Shown: positions 1 to 8,030, counted from the first letter of the stretch. The stretch is DNA of 64,000 bases from Candidatus Peribacteraceae bacterium (GCA_028703835.1 JAQVMB010000002.1:1-64000); one strand, 5' to 3'. The notes: a model not told the origin generated them from the sequence alone. Numbers and translations are program-made.

Positions 1-75
1 AATCTTGCCTTCGAGAATACGTTCAACGAGCGCGGCTTTCATGGCTGCGAGACGGTAAGCGTGGTGGGATTTCAT
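1..75 (-). CDS. N-terminus of an unidentified protein, cut by the window edge
   Basis: An ATG at the right end opens a frame on the minus strand that runs off the window. The 25 visible residues are rich in Ala, Lys, Leu and His (MKSHHAYRLAAMKAALVERI...) and look like an ordinary soluble helical start. The same frame is open a further 13 codons upstream of this ATG, back to a TAA, but without another start codon. Too little is visible to assign a family. Confidence 0.4.
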   Translation of the reverse strand, partial: MKSHHAYRLAAMKAALVERILEGKI

Positions 76-354
76 GCCGCCACGGTAAACCCAGGATGTG
101 TAAGGTTAATTGCTGCAATAAGAACAGGAAAAGTCAATTGTCGACGCTGCGAGACATGCGGAAAATCAGGCGGGAGAACTCCCTGCAATATCATGAATTT
201 GATTATCAAGAAACATTATGTATTCAATGGCAATATGTAAGAGGACTGAACGTCGGAACGGAGGAATCCATCTTCGGATGCCGAGGGATCTTCGGCGGAC
301 GAAACGTCAATGTATTGCTGTTGTACAAATTATGTACAGTAATGGATCCCGACA
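76..354. other. AT-rich intergenic region
   Basis: About 280 bases, clearly more AT-rich than the neighbouring genes. Short open frames exist on the plus strand here but their codon use and composition do not resemble the rest of the window, so I treat the stretch as non-coding. It separates the gene leaving the left edge from the plus-strand small-protein cluster and probably holds promoters for both. Confidence 0.4.
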
Positions 355-364
355 ATGTCAGTCA

Positions 365-393
365 TTGCACGTGTCCTTTCTTCTGAGTACAAG
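365..393 (+). promoter_or_regulatory. putative sigma70 promoter for the small-protein cluster
   Basis: TTGCAC, a 17-base spacer, then TACAAG. The proposed ATG of the first small protein lies about 20 bases downstream. The -10 box is a weak match. Confidence 0.35.
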
Positions 394-414
394 AGGACAT
401 CTTCTCCCTTTTTC

Positions 415-801
415 ATGATCTCGACTCCGATTGCAATCCGGGAACGGCAGGAAGAACCGGGGGCGGGTCTAGCCCTGCCCATGCCTCCTTCCACCCTCGA
501 AGAACTGCAACTGCTTGTGGGCGGGGCGGATGCCGCGGTTCGGGACATGCGGCTGCGTTACGGCATGCTTGGTCTCGGTTCCACGGTCCCTTTGGCGACA
601 GGAGGGGATGCGATGGTGCGATTGAAGGACCATGCGCCCGGCAGGAAGGAGGCGTTTGAAGGGAGCAGGGACTTCTTACAGGCGGTTGCGAGCGGCAAGA
701 ATGCGATGGCAGTCGATGCTCCCCAAGTGCAAGACGCAGTGAGGGAATTGTTGGGTACGTTGGACATTGTTCCTTTCGGTGATTCTTCTCCTGTTTCGTA
801 A
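415..801 (+). CDS. hypothetical protein (128 aa), first of four small tandem genes
   Basis: The frame could start as early as 355, but the ATG at 415 follows the putative promoter and begins the part with coding-like composition (MISTPIAIRERQEEPG...). The protein is soluble, without signal peptide or membrane segment, and has a helical middle (TLEELQLLVGGADAAVRDMRLR) and an acidic C-terminus. I do not recognise a family. It is followed after 2 bases by the next gene, so the two are probably co-transcribed and translationally coupled. Confidence 0.6.
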   Translation: MISTPIAIRERQEEPGAGLALPMPPSTLEELQLLVGGADAAVRDMRLRYGMLGLGSTVPLATGGDAMVRLKDHAPGRKEAFEGSRDFLQAVASGKNAMAVDAPQVQDAVRELLGTLDIVPFGDSSPVS

Positions 802-803
802 TC

Positions 804-1247
804 ATGGCCGTCGATACCTGTTCCGACCGGCCCTCCTGTCCCGTTCCTGACAGTTTCCGCGCCATCGCTCGGGAGGTCGCTCAATTGCAGACGATTGTCC
901 TGACGACTCAGGAACTCCATACTCTGATGCAATTCATCGAGAGCAATGACAATTGCCAGTTCATACTCAACCGCACTTCGCCCGGCTCTCCTCTCTGTTC
1001 TCTCATCCGGGAATCGCGGGCGTTGGCGGGGGAAGAGTGCCAACCTCTGAGCACTCATGGCCGGGAAATCGTACGGGCCGTGCAGCAGCACCTCTTGAAG
1101 GAAGTGCGTCGCTTTTCGGCGGTTACTCGCGGCGAAGGGCCGGAGGAGTCGATCGCCGCTTCCGTCCGTCCTCCGTCGGCACCGCCGCCTTCCCGCCTCT
1201 CTTCCGCTCTGGAAGGCGTGCAACGTGTTCTCCATGCCCTTTTCTAA
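804..1247 (+). CDS. hypothetical protein (147 aa), second of the small tandem genes
   Basis: ATG two bases after the stop of the preceding gene. A predicted mostly helical soluble protein with five cysteines and a Pro/Ala/Ser-rich C-terminal stretch (about residues 120-132). No signal peptide, membrane helix or recognisable catalytic motif. The tight spacing with its neighbours suggests an operon of lineage-specific genes. Long open frames also exist antisense to it, but those are Arg/Pro/Ser-rich and look like shadows. Confidence 0.55.
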   Translation: MAVDTCSDRPSCPVPDSFRAIAREVAQLQTIVLTTQELHTLMQFIESNDNCQFILNRTSPGSPLCSLIRESRALAGEECQPLSTHGREIVRAVQQHLLKEVRRFSAVTRGEGPEESIAASVRPPSAPPPSRLSSALEGVQRVLHALF

Positions 1248-1265
1248 TTTCCCTTCTCCCCCCCC

Positions 1266-1460
1266 ATGATCAACGCGGTATCCCCCTCCTCCGCACCTCA
1301 CGATCGCACGCAGGATGTTCCTTCTCCGTCGCCGGATGCGGCCGGAATCGATCGTGTCACACTGATTTTCCGTGGGCGTTCTGATTTTTCTGCCCAGCAT
1401 GCTGCTATCGTGAAAGCCGCAACAGATCGGAAGGAGACATTGCGCCGGAATAATTGTTGA
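1266..1460 (+). CDS. hypothetical small protein (64 aa)
   Basis: ATG 18 bases after the previous stop, same strand and direction. The N-terminal third is Ser/Pro/Ala-rich and likely disordered; the second half (DRVTLIFRGRSDFSAQHAAI) could fold. No family recognised. It may be real because it sits in line with three similar small genes, but its size alone would not prove it. Confidence 0.4.
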   Translation: MINAVSPSSAPHDRTQDVPSPSPDAAGIDRVTLIFRGRSDFSAQHAAIVKAATDRKETLRRNNC

Positions 1461-1490
1461 CCCCGTTATTTCATTGTTCTCACTCTTCCT

Positions 1491-1691
1491 ATGCCATCCG
1501 AATTGCTGCCATTCTCCGGTGTTGAAGGCGCAGTTGATCCTGCCGCAGCCCTTTCTGCCGCCGAGGCGCATGTCAATGCGTTGCGCGAGCATTGCCGAAC
1601 GTGGCAAATCGATCCGGCTGCGCGTTGGGGAGGGGCGCCGATTCCGTTGCCGGGAGAATTGCGCCATACCGATTCATCGGGCACGGATTAA
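1491..1691 (+). CDS. hypothetical small protein (66 aa)
   Basis: Last of the four small plus-strand genes. An Ala-rich helical centre (AAALSAAEAHVNALREHC) is followed by a Pro/Gly-rich tail. No known domain. Its stop lies only 9 bases before the -35 box of the HIT gene promoter, so the cluster probably ends here. Confidence 0.4.
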   Translation: MPSELLPFSGVEGAVDPAAALSAAEAHVNALREHCRTWQIDPAARWGGAPIPLPGELRHTDSSGTD

Positions 1692-1699
1692 TCGTTGTG

Positions 1700-1727
1700 T
1701 TGACTTGGTTCAGGGGTCGTTTACGCT
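1700..1727 (+). promoter_or_regulatory. sigma70-type promoter of the HIT gene
   Basis: TTGACT, 16-base spacer, TACGCT. The ATG follows the -10 box after six bases, so the transcript would start at or next to the start codon (leaderless). Confidence 0.55.
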
Positions 1728-1733
1728 TGGCGC

Positions 1734-2066
1734 ATGGAAGAACGCACTATTTTTCATAAGATCAGGGATAAGGAGATTCCCGCCGCGATCGTCTACGAGG
1801 ATGACGACGTCCTTGCGTTCAAGGACATCCGTCCCAAAGCTCCGACGCACCTGCTCTTCATTCCGAAACATTTCGTCGCGTCCATCGCCGACGTCACGCC
1901 CGAGACGGCGCATCTGCCGGGCATGTTGATCCTCAAAGCCCAGAAGTTTGCGGCGGAGAAGGGGATTCGCGGTTACAAATTGACGTACCATGTGGGCAAA
2001 GAGGGCGGGCAGGAGGTGATGTACCTGCATTTGCACCTGATGAGCGGACAGGGGCTGGAGGAGTAG
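1734..2066 (+). CDS. HIT (histidine triad) family nucleotide-binding protein, HINT-like
   Basis: A 110-residue protein, the usual size for HINT proteins, which hydrolyse nucleoside phosphoramidates and other nucleotide conjugates in the cytoplasm. The N-terminal IF..I...EIPA.IVYEDDDVLAF.DI.P.AP.H.L.IPK pattern is typical. The C-terminal signature normally reads H-x-H-x-H-x-x; here it is YLHLHLM, so the first His of the triad is Tyr, while the catalytic second and the third His are kept. The gene has its own promoter and stands convergent to rpsA with 64 bases between them. Confidence 0.92.
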   Translation: MEERTIFHKIRDKEIPAAIVYEDDDVLAFKDIRPKAPTHLLFIPKHFVASIADVTPETAHLPGMLILKAQKFAAEKGIRGYKLTYHVGKEGGQEVMYLHLHLMSGQGLEE

Positions 2067-2067
2067 G

Positions 2068-2122
2068 GAGGAATCCGAAGAAACCGAGGAGTGTTGGGCA
2101 TTCCTCGATGTCGTCGGATGCT
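2068..2122. repeat. nonamer-type inverted repeat between convergent genes
   Basis: Starts with nonamer units GGAATCCGA and AGAAACCGA and folds back on itself: ATCCGA pairs with TCGGAT and CGAGGA with TCCTCG. It fills the gap between the HIT gene and rpsA stops, so it is a likely bidirectional terminator or 3'-end stabiliser. Members of the same nonamer family occur at 32.0, 35.0 and 63.3 kb. Confidence 0.6.
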
Positions 2123-2130
2123 TCTTTTGT

Positions 2131-3522
2131 TCACGAGCCGTACCCCGCCGCTTCCGCTTCGGCTGCGGTCTTGAATTCCACGCGGTTCTCGTCCTTGATC
2201 TTTTTGGCGGCGGCGGAATCCGCCGGATAGTATTTCTTGCCGGTCTTGGAGGCGACGAAGCCCTGTTCGGAGACGGCGGATTTCTCGTCCGTTGGCTTCT
2301 TCTTCCCTTTCTCGTCGCCTTCCGTGCCGTCGGCGGTTTTGGCGGCTGTGGCTTCCGCTTTCTTCTGGGCTTCCTCTTCCTCGCGTTCACGCTTGATGCG
2401 TTCCATGGTTTCCTTGTCGATGGGCTTGAGGGCTTTGACGGACAGGCCGATGCGGCGCTCGTCCACGTCGATATTGATGACTTGTGCGTCCACTTTCTGG
2501 CCGATCGTCAGGACTTGAGCGGGATCCGTCACCTTGTGGTGGGCCAGTTCGGAGAGGTGTACGAGGCCGTTGATGTCCTTCTCGAGCTTGATGAAGGCGC
2601 CGTAGTCGGCGAAGCGCACGACGTTTCCCTGCACCTTCTTGCCGACGGGATACCGCTCGGCGATCTCTTCCCACGGATCCTTCGTGAGCTGCTTGATGGA
2701 GAGCGAGAGTTTCTCCCCGTCCACGCCGATGACTTTCACCGTCACTTGGTCGCCGATCTGCGCGAATTCCGCGGGGTTCTTCACGTGGCCCCAGGCTATT
2801 TCCGAGATGTGCACCAGGCCTTCCAAGCCTTCGAAGGCAACGAAGAGGCCGAATTTCACGATGCCGCTCACCACGCCCTCGCGCACGTCCCCGATCTTCA
2901 GGCTCTCCAGCGCCTTGGCGCGTTCTTCAGCCATGGCCTCGCGCTCGCTCACCACGATCTTCCCGGCTTCCTCGTCCATCGTGATGATCTTCACGGTGAA
3001 CGTGTGGCCGATGTACTTGGACAGGCGGTTGATGATTTCCGAGGGGTCGGCGTTGTTCACGCGGGGATAGTGGGACGGGGCAAGCTGGCTGACGGGCAGG
3101 AAGGTGCGGATGCCGTCGATGTTGGCGAGCAAGCCTCCCTTGTTGGCTTCCTGGGCGGCAAATTTCATCGTCGCATCGGTTTCCACCAAGCGGTGGAAGC
3201 GATCCCACGCCTTCTGTTGGCTGGCCATGCGGAGGCTCAGCACGATCATGCCTTCGTTGTTCTCTTCCTCGAGGACGAGGGCGGCAACGACGTCGCCCAG
3301 CTTCAGCTCCTTGAACGTATTGAAGGAGTCGCGGAGTTCCCGGCCGGACACGATGCCCGTGGCGACGCCTTGGAGATCCAAAAGCAACTTGTTCTTGCCG
3401 CGGAATACGACGGTGCCTTCGACCAATTCGCCCGGCTGCACGCGCAGGATGGGCGGGGATTCCTTGAGGAGATCGTCCATGACGGACGGGATGCGTTCCA
3501 GGACCGCTTTCGTTTTTGCCAT
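2131..3522 (-). CDS. rpsA: 30S ribosomal protein S1 with a C-terminal Ada-like zinc-domain relic
   Basis: S1 binds mRNA and delivers it to the 30S subunit. The 463-residue protein has four S1 (OB-fold) repeats, roughly at residues 20-95, 105-190, 205-275 and 290-365, fewer than the six of E. coli. A charged linker full of Lys/Glu follows, then about 45 residues (FVASKTGKKYYPADS...EFKTAAEAEAAGY) resembling the Ada/competence-type zinc module, which is usually found fused to nucleases, but without cysteines. The start MAKTKAV was chosen because an upstream extension (to 3609) reads as unlike protein. The gene has its own promoter. Confidence 0.95.
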   Translation of the reverse strand: MAKTKAVLERIPSVMDDLLKESPPILRVQPGELVEGTVVFRGKNKLLLDLQGVATGIVSGRELRDSFNTFKELKLGDVVAALVLEEENNEGMIVLSLRMASQQKAWDRFHRLVETDATMKFAAQEANKGGLLANIDGIRTFLPVSQLAPSHYPRVNNADPSEIINRLSKYIGHTFTVKIITMDEEAGKIVVSEREAMAEERAKALESLKIGDVREGVVSGIVKFGLFVAFEGLEGLVHISEIAWGHVKNPAEFAQIGDQVTVKVIGVDGEKLSLSIKQLTKDPWEEIAERYPVGKKVQGNVVRFADYGAFIKLEKDINGLVHLSELAHHKVTDPAQVLTIGQKVDAQVINIDVDERRIGLSVKALKPIDKETMERIKREREEEEAQKKAEATAAKTADGTEGDEKGKKKPTDEKSAVSEQGFVASKTGKKYYPADSAAAKKIKDENRVEFKTAAEAEAAGYGS

Positions 3523-3625
3523 GGGAGAAAAGGGGTGCAAGAGGGAGGAAGTAAGGAAGGCCCGCAGAGAGGCCCAAGGTGGCGAATGCGGACGCCCCTG
3601 CACGAGCAACGTCCGTAGCGGAAGT

Positions 3626-3653
3626 ACTGTATCGTATCTGTCCTCTCTGTCAA
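3626..3653 (-). promoter_or_regulatory. rpsA promoter
   Basis: On the minus strand TTGACA, 16-base spacer, TACAGT. It leaves a leader of about 100 bases before the rpsA ATG, unusually long for this genome, which would allow translational autoregulation by S1. Confidence 0.55.
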
Positions 3654-3739
3654 AGAGCTTCTTTCAGAAGAAAGAAATGAAAGAATGTGCAGAAACGGCA
3701 GATAAGAATGATTGTTATCCTTTCTTCCGACGCGTGTCT

Positions 3740-4462
3740 TCAAAGCACCGTCTGGTCCACGTGCAGCTGCTCGTCTGCGGGCAGCTTCTGTTCCTGGCTC
3801 GTTTTGGGATTGTAAATCTGGTAGTAGAGCTCGATGAGTTCCCGGGTGGAAAGCCGGTGCGATGCCAAGCCGATGTTCTGGAGGCCCGTTTGCACGAGGG
3901 TGACCCGGTCCTTCAATTTCGTATTTCCGGTCCCGAATTCCCGGTGGCGCTGCGCGATCTTTCCCGGCGTATCGTCGATGGAGAGCCAGCGGAAGAATTG
4001 CTCCAGGAGCGATTTTTGCGAGCCGGACATGTCCATGGGCACGACGACGAAGAACCGCTTCTGCATGATGTCCGCCACGTCGACCAGCCGCTCGATGAAA
4101 TCGGCGTAGGCCAGCGTCTGTTCCTTAAGGAGGTCGTTCTTCTGGTTTTCCGCCAACCCCCGCAGGTTGTTCAGGTAGGGGTCGATGTTCATGCGCGAGG
4201 ACCGGATGACGATCTGCAGGGGGAAGTCCAGGGTGTTCACGAACGACTGGTATCCCGCGATGATGCCCTGTTGTTCCGTTTCACTCTTCAAGTTGAAGTT
4301 GATGGCTTCCACTTGGAGGACGGCCCGGAGGCCGCCGTTCTTCAGGACGACCGTATCATGGTGGATCTCCGCAATGGGAAGGAAGCGCTGGGTTGAGGCC
4401 AAGTGGCTTTTCTTATTGTGGCGGACGGTGTCCTTTGCCTTTGTTGTTGCGGGTTTGAGCAC
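3740..4462 (-). CDS. TraC-like type IV secretion protein
   Basis: A 240-residue protein matching the TraC-like domain that accompanies PrgI and VirB4 in Gram-positive and Patescibacteria type IV secretion loci. The signature runs from about residue 25 (QRFLPIAEIHHDTVVLKNGG) through a beta-rich segment like the N-terminal part of VirB4 ATPases, but there is no Walker motif, so it is not itself an ATPase. It starts with GTG 3 bases after the prgI stop and is clearly co-transcribed. It probably docks the VirB4 ATPase (encoded at 35-37 kb) to the inner membrane complex; that role is inferred. Confidence 0.75.
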   Translation of the reverse strand: MLKPATTKAKDTVRHNKKSHLASTQRFLPIAEIHHDTVVLKNGGLRAVLQVEAINFNLKSETEQQGIIAGYQSFVNTLDFPLQIVIRSSRMNIDPYLNNLRGLAENQKNDLLKEQTLAYADFIERLVDVADIMQKRFFVVVPMDMSGSQKSLLEQFFRWLSIDDTPGKIAQRHREFGTGNTKLKDRVTLVQTGLQNIGLASHRLSTRELIELYYQIYNPKTSQEQKLPADEQLHVDQTVL

Positions 4463-4465
4463 GGG

Positions 4466-5104
4466 TCAGGCGGAAGGGGAGATGTCACGGAAGACGTCGC
4501 GGTAGGCGGAAAGGTCGTCGGGGTGTTGTTCCCCGTCCGCGCTGATGCGTCGCGTATCCACCGGGAAATGCGGGCGGGGCTCCTCCGCATCTGCCGCTTC
4601 CGCCGGCGCAGGCTGCGGTTGCGTCCCGTCCTGCGGCGCGGAGCCGACGGGAAGGGGACGGTCGATGAGCGTGCTCAGTTCCTGGATGTGGTTTTCACGC
4701 TGCAGGGCCGCCGTCGCTTCCTGCTTCTCCTGCTCTTTCTTTTTTTCCTGCGCCTTGTCGTCTTCGGGCGTCGTGCGGATGTGGACGCTGATGCCCGCGC
4801 GATGCGTCCACATGCGGGCGGGCGGCTTTTGCGATTTCTCGACCATGAGGAGGACGATGCGGAACAGGCTGAGGTCGTTCACTTTCACGAACGCGAAGAT
4901 GACGGCGACGGCGCAGGGGATCCAGACCAGGACCGTGGGGACGACGCCCAAATGCCCTCCCGCGGCCTTTGCCATCGTCGTGTAGAGCAAGTAACTGAAT
5001 CCTCCGCCGATCAGGACGATGATGAGCTGGCGCAACGTCACGGGACCGACGATGCGGTCTTCCACATAGACGTTCTGCGGGATTTTGACGGGCTCGATGG
5101 GCAT
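4466..5104 (-). CDS. PrgI family membrane protein of a type IV secretion-like system
   Basis: The N-terminus (PVKIPQNVYVEDRIVGPVTLRQL) and two adjacent membrane helices (about residues 22-45 and 50-72) are the hallmark of PrgI, a small inner-membrane component of Gram-positive type IV secretion systems. A cytoplasmic Glu/Gln/Pro-rich tail of about 110 residues follows, longer than in typical PrgI. The ATG at 5104 gives the family's usual start; a TTG at 5128 is less likely. A strong promoter lies just upstream and the traC-like gene follows directly. Confidence 0.85.
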   Translation of the reverse strand: MPIEPVKIPQNVYVEDRIVGPVTLRQLIIVLIGGGFSYLLYTTMAKAAGGHLGVVPTVLVWIPCAVAVIFAFVKVNDLSLFRIVLLMVEKSQKPPARMWTHRAGISVHIRTTPEDDKAQEKKKEQEKQEATAALQRENHIQELSTLIDRPLPVGSAPQDGTQPQPAPAEAADAEEPRPHFPVDTRRISADGEQHPDDLSAYRDVFRDISPSA

Positions 5105-5130
5105 GGAATGAGGTTCGGGGAAATCCAACC

Positions 5131-5159
5131 ATTATAGCAGAAAAGCGGCCTTTCTCCAA
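5131..5159 (-). promoter_or_regulatory. prgI-traC promoter, overlapping the clpC terminator
   Basis: On the minus strand TTGGAG, 17-base spacer, TATAAT. The sequence TTTTCTGCTATAAT is shared with the virB4 promoter (37.4 kb) and mostly with that of the first VirB2-like gene (29.07 kb). Confidence 0.65.
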
Positions 5160-5169
5160 GGCCGCTCTT
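5141..5169 (-). terminator. rho-independent terminator of clpC
   Basis: About 30 bases beyond the clpC stop. A 12-bp stem (AAGAGCGGCCTT with AAGGCCGCTTTT, one G-U pair) and a GGAG-containing loop run into TTTTCT. Its descending arm doubles as the spacer of the prgI promoter. Confidence 0.7.
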
Positions 5170-5199
5170 CGAAGGTTCTTACGCTTTGGTGAGCCGTTT

Positions 5200-7806
5200 T
5201 CAGCTTGCGGCGACCCCTTCTTCTTCCGCGACGGCGCGCGAGCGGTCGGCGGGGGCCTCCCTGTTTCCGGGCATGAATTCCAGGTTGTCCTTGTCTTTCC
5301 GCACGATATGAATGGTGTCTCCCTTCCGGAAGATGCCCTTCAGGATGTGTTCGGCGATCTCGGATTCCAGCCGGTCTTGGATGACGCGACGGACGGGGCG
5401 CGCCCCGTACTCCGGGTCGAAGCCCTCTTCCGCCAGGAGGTTCACCGCTTTGGGGTCCACGTCCAGCGCGTACTCCTGTTCGCGGAGGCGGTTCGCCAGG
5501 AGGTCCAGGTGCATCCGCACGATCTTGCGGATGTGTTGCTGGTTGAGGGCGTTGAAGACGATGGTGTGGTCGATGCGGTTGAGGAACTCGGGACGCAGGT
5601 GGTCTTTCAGCTCCGCGATCACTTCCTTGCATTTCTCCTCGTATTCGTTCTCTTCGGCCTTCGCTTCGCTCTCCAGCTGGAAGCCGATTTTCGCCGCCTG
5701 TTTCGTGAGCTTGTCCGCGCCGATGTTTGACGTCATCACGATGATCGTGTTGGTGAAATCGACTTGCTTGCCCTGGCCGTCGGTGAGCGTGCCGTCCTCC
5801 AGGATCTGGAGGAGGACATTGAAGAATTCCGGGTGGGCTTTCTCCACTTCGTCGAAGAGAATGACGGAGTAGGGCTTGCGCCGGACGGCTTCCGTCAGCT
5901 GCCCCCCTTCCTCGTACCCCACGTAGCCCGCGGTGGCGCCGATGAGGCGGGAGACGTTGTGGCGCTCCATGAATTCCGACATGTCGATCTTAACCAGTGC
6001 GTCTTCGCGGTTGAAGACTTCCGCTGCGATGGCGCGCACCAGTTCCGTCTTCCCCACGCCCGTCGGTCCCAGGAACAGGAAGGAGCCGATGGGGCGGCGC
6101 ATGTCGCTGATGCCGACCCGGCTGCGGCGGATGGCGCGGGCGACCTTCTTGATCGCCTCGTCCTGCCCCACGATGTGTTTGCGCAGGACCTGTTCCAGGT
6201 TCGTGAGGCGCTTGGCTTCCGATTTGAGGAGCTTGGTGACCGGGATGCCCGTCATGCGGCCGATGACCTGGGCGATGTCGTCCTCGCCGATGGAGACCGG
6301 CGTGCGGCGGTCGCCGTCAGCCAGGCTCTGCACATGCTCCAGTTCCGTTTTGAGCTGCTGCTGTTCCTGTTTCAGCTTCAACGCGAGATGGTACTTCTGG
6401 TCGCGGACGGCTTCCTGCTGTTTGCGCAGGAGCGATTCCATCTTCTCTTCCATCTTCTTGCGTTCGGGGTCGGGGACGGAGGCTTGCAGGCTCTTGCCCG
6501 CGGCGGCTTCGTCCAGGACGTCGATGGCCTTGTCGGGGAGGTAGCGTTCGGTGATGTAGCGCTTGCTCAGGTGGACCGCCGCGTTGATGGCCTCGTCCGT
6601 GATGGCCAGGCGGTGGAACTCCTCGAAGCTCTTCTTGAGCCCCTGCAAAATCTTCACGGCATCGGGCACGAGCGGCTCATTGACCATGATCGATTGGAAG
6701 CGGCGTTCCAGCGCGCGGTCCTTCTCGATGGTCCGGTATTCGTCGATCGTCGTCGCGCCGATGATGCGCAGCGAGCCGCGGCTCATGGCGGGTTTGAGGA
6801 TGTTGGCAGCGTCGAGGGAGCCCTCCGCCGAGCCTGCGCCCACGACCGTGTGGATCTCGTCGATGAAGAGGACCACGTCGGTGTCGCTCTTTGTGGCTTC
6901 CTTGATGATGTCGTCGAACCGTTGCTCGAACTCGCCGCGGTATTTCGTGCCCGCCACGAGGGAGCCCATGTTCAGGATGAGGAGGCGCTTGCCGCGCAGG
7001 GCATCGGGGACGTCGCCGCTCACGATGCGTTGCGCGAGCCCTTCGACGATGGCGGTCTTTCCCACACCGGGTTCGCCGATCAGCACGGGATTGTTCTTCG
7101 TCTTGCGGTTGAGGATGCGGATCATGCGCTCGATTTCCTCGTCCCTGCCCACGATCGGGTCGATCTTCCCTTCCTTCACGCGGACGATGAGGTCATCCGT
7201 GAAGTAATCCAGCACGGGCGTCTTGCTCTTGGGATCGCCTTTGCGGCGCTTGAGGGCCTCCGGCTCGATCCCCTGGGGCTGCATGCCCACGATGGCGCCC
7301 TGCAACCCGTGGAAGAACGCTTCCAGCGATTGTTCCAGGTTCTTGTTCTGCTGCTTGAACTGGTTGATCTGCCCGAACATCTCCTCCACGCGCAGGCGCA
7401 AGTCGTCGGGTTCCACCTGCATGTTCTCGAGGATGAGGGTGGCCGCGTTCTTGCCCGTGGAAACGAGGGCGTGCAGGAGGTGCTCCGTGCCCACGTTCGC
7501 GTGGCGGAACTTGTGCGCGGTCACGACGCTCTGCTCGATGAGCGTGTGGAGGAACGTGGAGAGGCCGTGCTTGACGTGCTGTCCCTCGATGTTCGTGGAT
7601 TTCAGCGCTTTCAGGAGGATGCGGACGTTCTCCTGCGTGACGCCCGCTCCCGTGAAGATGGAGAATCCCAGAGACTTGGGGATGGAGAGCAGCCCCAACA
7701 GGAGGTGCTCCGTCCCGATGTACGGGCTCTTGAGGTTCTTCGCTTCCTGCTCTGCGATCTGCAGTGCAAGCTTCGCGTTGGGCGTGAATCTGTCGAAGGG
7801 ATGCAT
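5200..7806 (-). CDS. clpC: ATP-dependent Clp protease ATP-binding subunit ClpC
   Basis: An 868-residue Hsp100 unfoldase that feeds proteins to ClpP. In order: a double Clp_N repeat (about 1-145), first AAA+ module with Walker A GEPGVGKT near 244, a coiled middle domain with a UVR-like motif (about 450-490), second AAA+ module with GPTGVGKT, and a ClpB_D2-small C-terminal domain. An IGF tripeptide in the second module matches the ClpP-docking loop, and the short UVR-type middle domain makes it ClpC and not ClpB. clpP is not in the window. A CIRCE-like inverted repeat directly upstream suggests heat-shock control by HrcA. Confidence 0.95.
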   Translation of the reverse strand: MHPFDRFTPNAKLALQIAEQEAKNLKSPYIGTEHLLLGLLSIPKSLGFSIFTGAGVTQENVRILLKALKSTNIEGQHVKHGLSTFLHTLIEQSVVTAHKFRHANVGTEHLLHALVSTGKNAATLILENMQVEPDDLRLRVEEMFGQINQFKQQNKNLEQSLEAFFHGLQGAIVGMQPQGIEPEALKRRKGDPKSKTPVLDYFTDDLIVRVKEGKIDPIVGRDEEIERMIRILNRKTKNNPVLIGEPGVGKTAIVEGLAQRIVSGDVPDALRGKRLLILNMGSLVAGTKYRGEFEQRFDDIIKEATKSDTDVVLFIDEIHTVVGAGSAEGSLDAANILKPAMSRGSLRIIGATTIDEYRTIEKDRALERRFQSIMVNEPLVPDAVKILQGLKKSFEEFHRLAITDEAINAAVHLSKRYITERYLPDKAIDVLDEAAAGKSLQASVPDPERKKMEEKMESLLRKQQEAVRDQKYHLALKLKQEQQQLKTELEHVQSLADGDRRTPVSIGEDDIAQVIGRMTGIPVTKLLKSEAKRLTNLEQVLRKHIVGQDEAIKKVARAIRRSRVGISDMRRPIGSFLFLGPTGVGKTELVRAIAAEVFNREDALVKIDMSEFMERHNVSRLIGATAGYVGYEEGGQLTEAVRRKPYSVILFDEVEKAHPEFFNVLLQILEDGTLTDGQGKQVDFTNTIIVMTSNIGADKLTKQAAKIGFQLESEAKAEENEYEEKCKEVIAELKDHLRPEFLNRIDHTIVFNALNQQHIRKIVRMHLDLLANRLREQEYALDVDPKAVNLLAEEGFDPEYGARPVRRVIQDRLESEIAEHILKGIFRKGDTIHIVRKDKDNLEFMPGNREAPADRSRAVAEEEGVAAS

Positions 7807-7834
7807 GTGCGGGAGAGGGGGAGGATTTCCGACG

Positions 7835-7861
7835 CTGGCAGTCTATCTTTTTGAGTGCCAA
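7835..7861 (-). promoter_or_regulatory. CIRCE-like inverted repeat upstream of clpC
   Basis: Read on the minus strand: TTGGCACTC, nine bases, GACTGCCAG. The HrcA operator is TTAGCACTC-N9-GAGTGCTAA, so the geometry is identical and most positions match. A possible promoter (TCGACA-17-TAGACT) overlaps it, as expected for a repressor site. It lies 29 bases before the clpC ATG. Confidence 0.5.
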
Positions 7862-8030
7862 GTGTCGAAAGGAATCGGGACATTTTGCCGGGATTCCTTC
7901 CGATCCGACAGTGACGGCGAACGAAGAAGATCGTTCCGAGTATTGTATTATGGATACGTAATTTGTTCAAATGATTGCGCTTGATCTCACCGTAAAAAAC
8001 GATCTCGACCATCAAGATGTCAGGAGATCT
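7862..8030. other. intergenic region between clpC and the AI-2E permease gene
   Basis: AT-rich spacer upstream of clpC and downstream of the permease stop. No gene, RNA or clear terminator recognised. Confidence 0.3.

Noticed and set aside
558..1667. 369-codon minus-strand frame opposite the four small genes
   Set aside because: Rich in Arg, Ser, Pro and Gly in irregular runs and without any structural pattern. The plus-strand genes have tight spacing and better composition, although the case is not absolute since they are unknowns too.
3523..3609. N-terminal extension of S1 to 3609
   Set aside because: The extra 29 residues are Pro/Ser/Leu-rich and unlike S1 N-termini, whereas MAKTKAV is a typical start.
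3523..3739. Long rpsA leader considered as a riboswitch or ncRNA
   Set aside because: No recognised riboswitch core and no conserved fold that I can see; a promoter explains part of it.
5764..7854. Long plus-strand open frame opposite clpC
   Set aside because: Low-information Asp/Val/Ala/Leu/Arg sequence, antisense to a highly conserved gene; a shadow.
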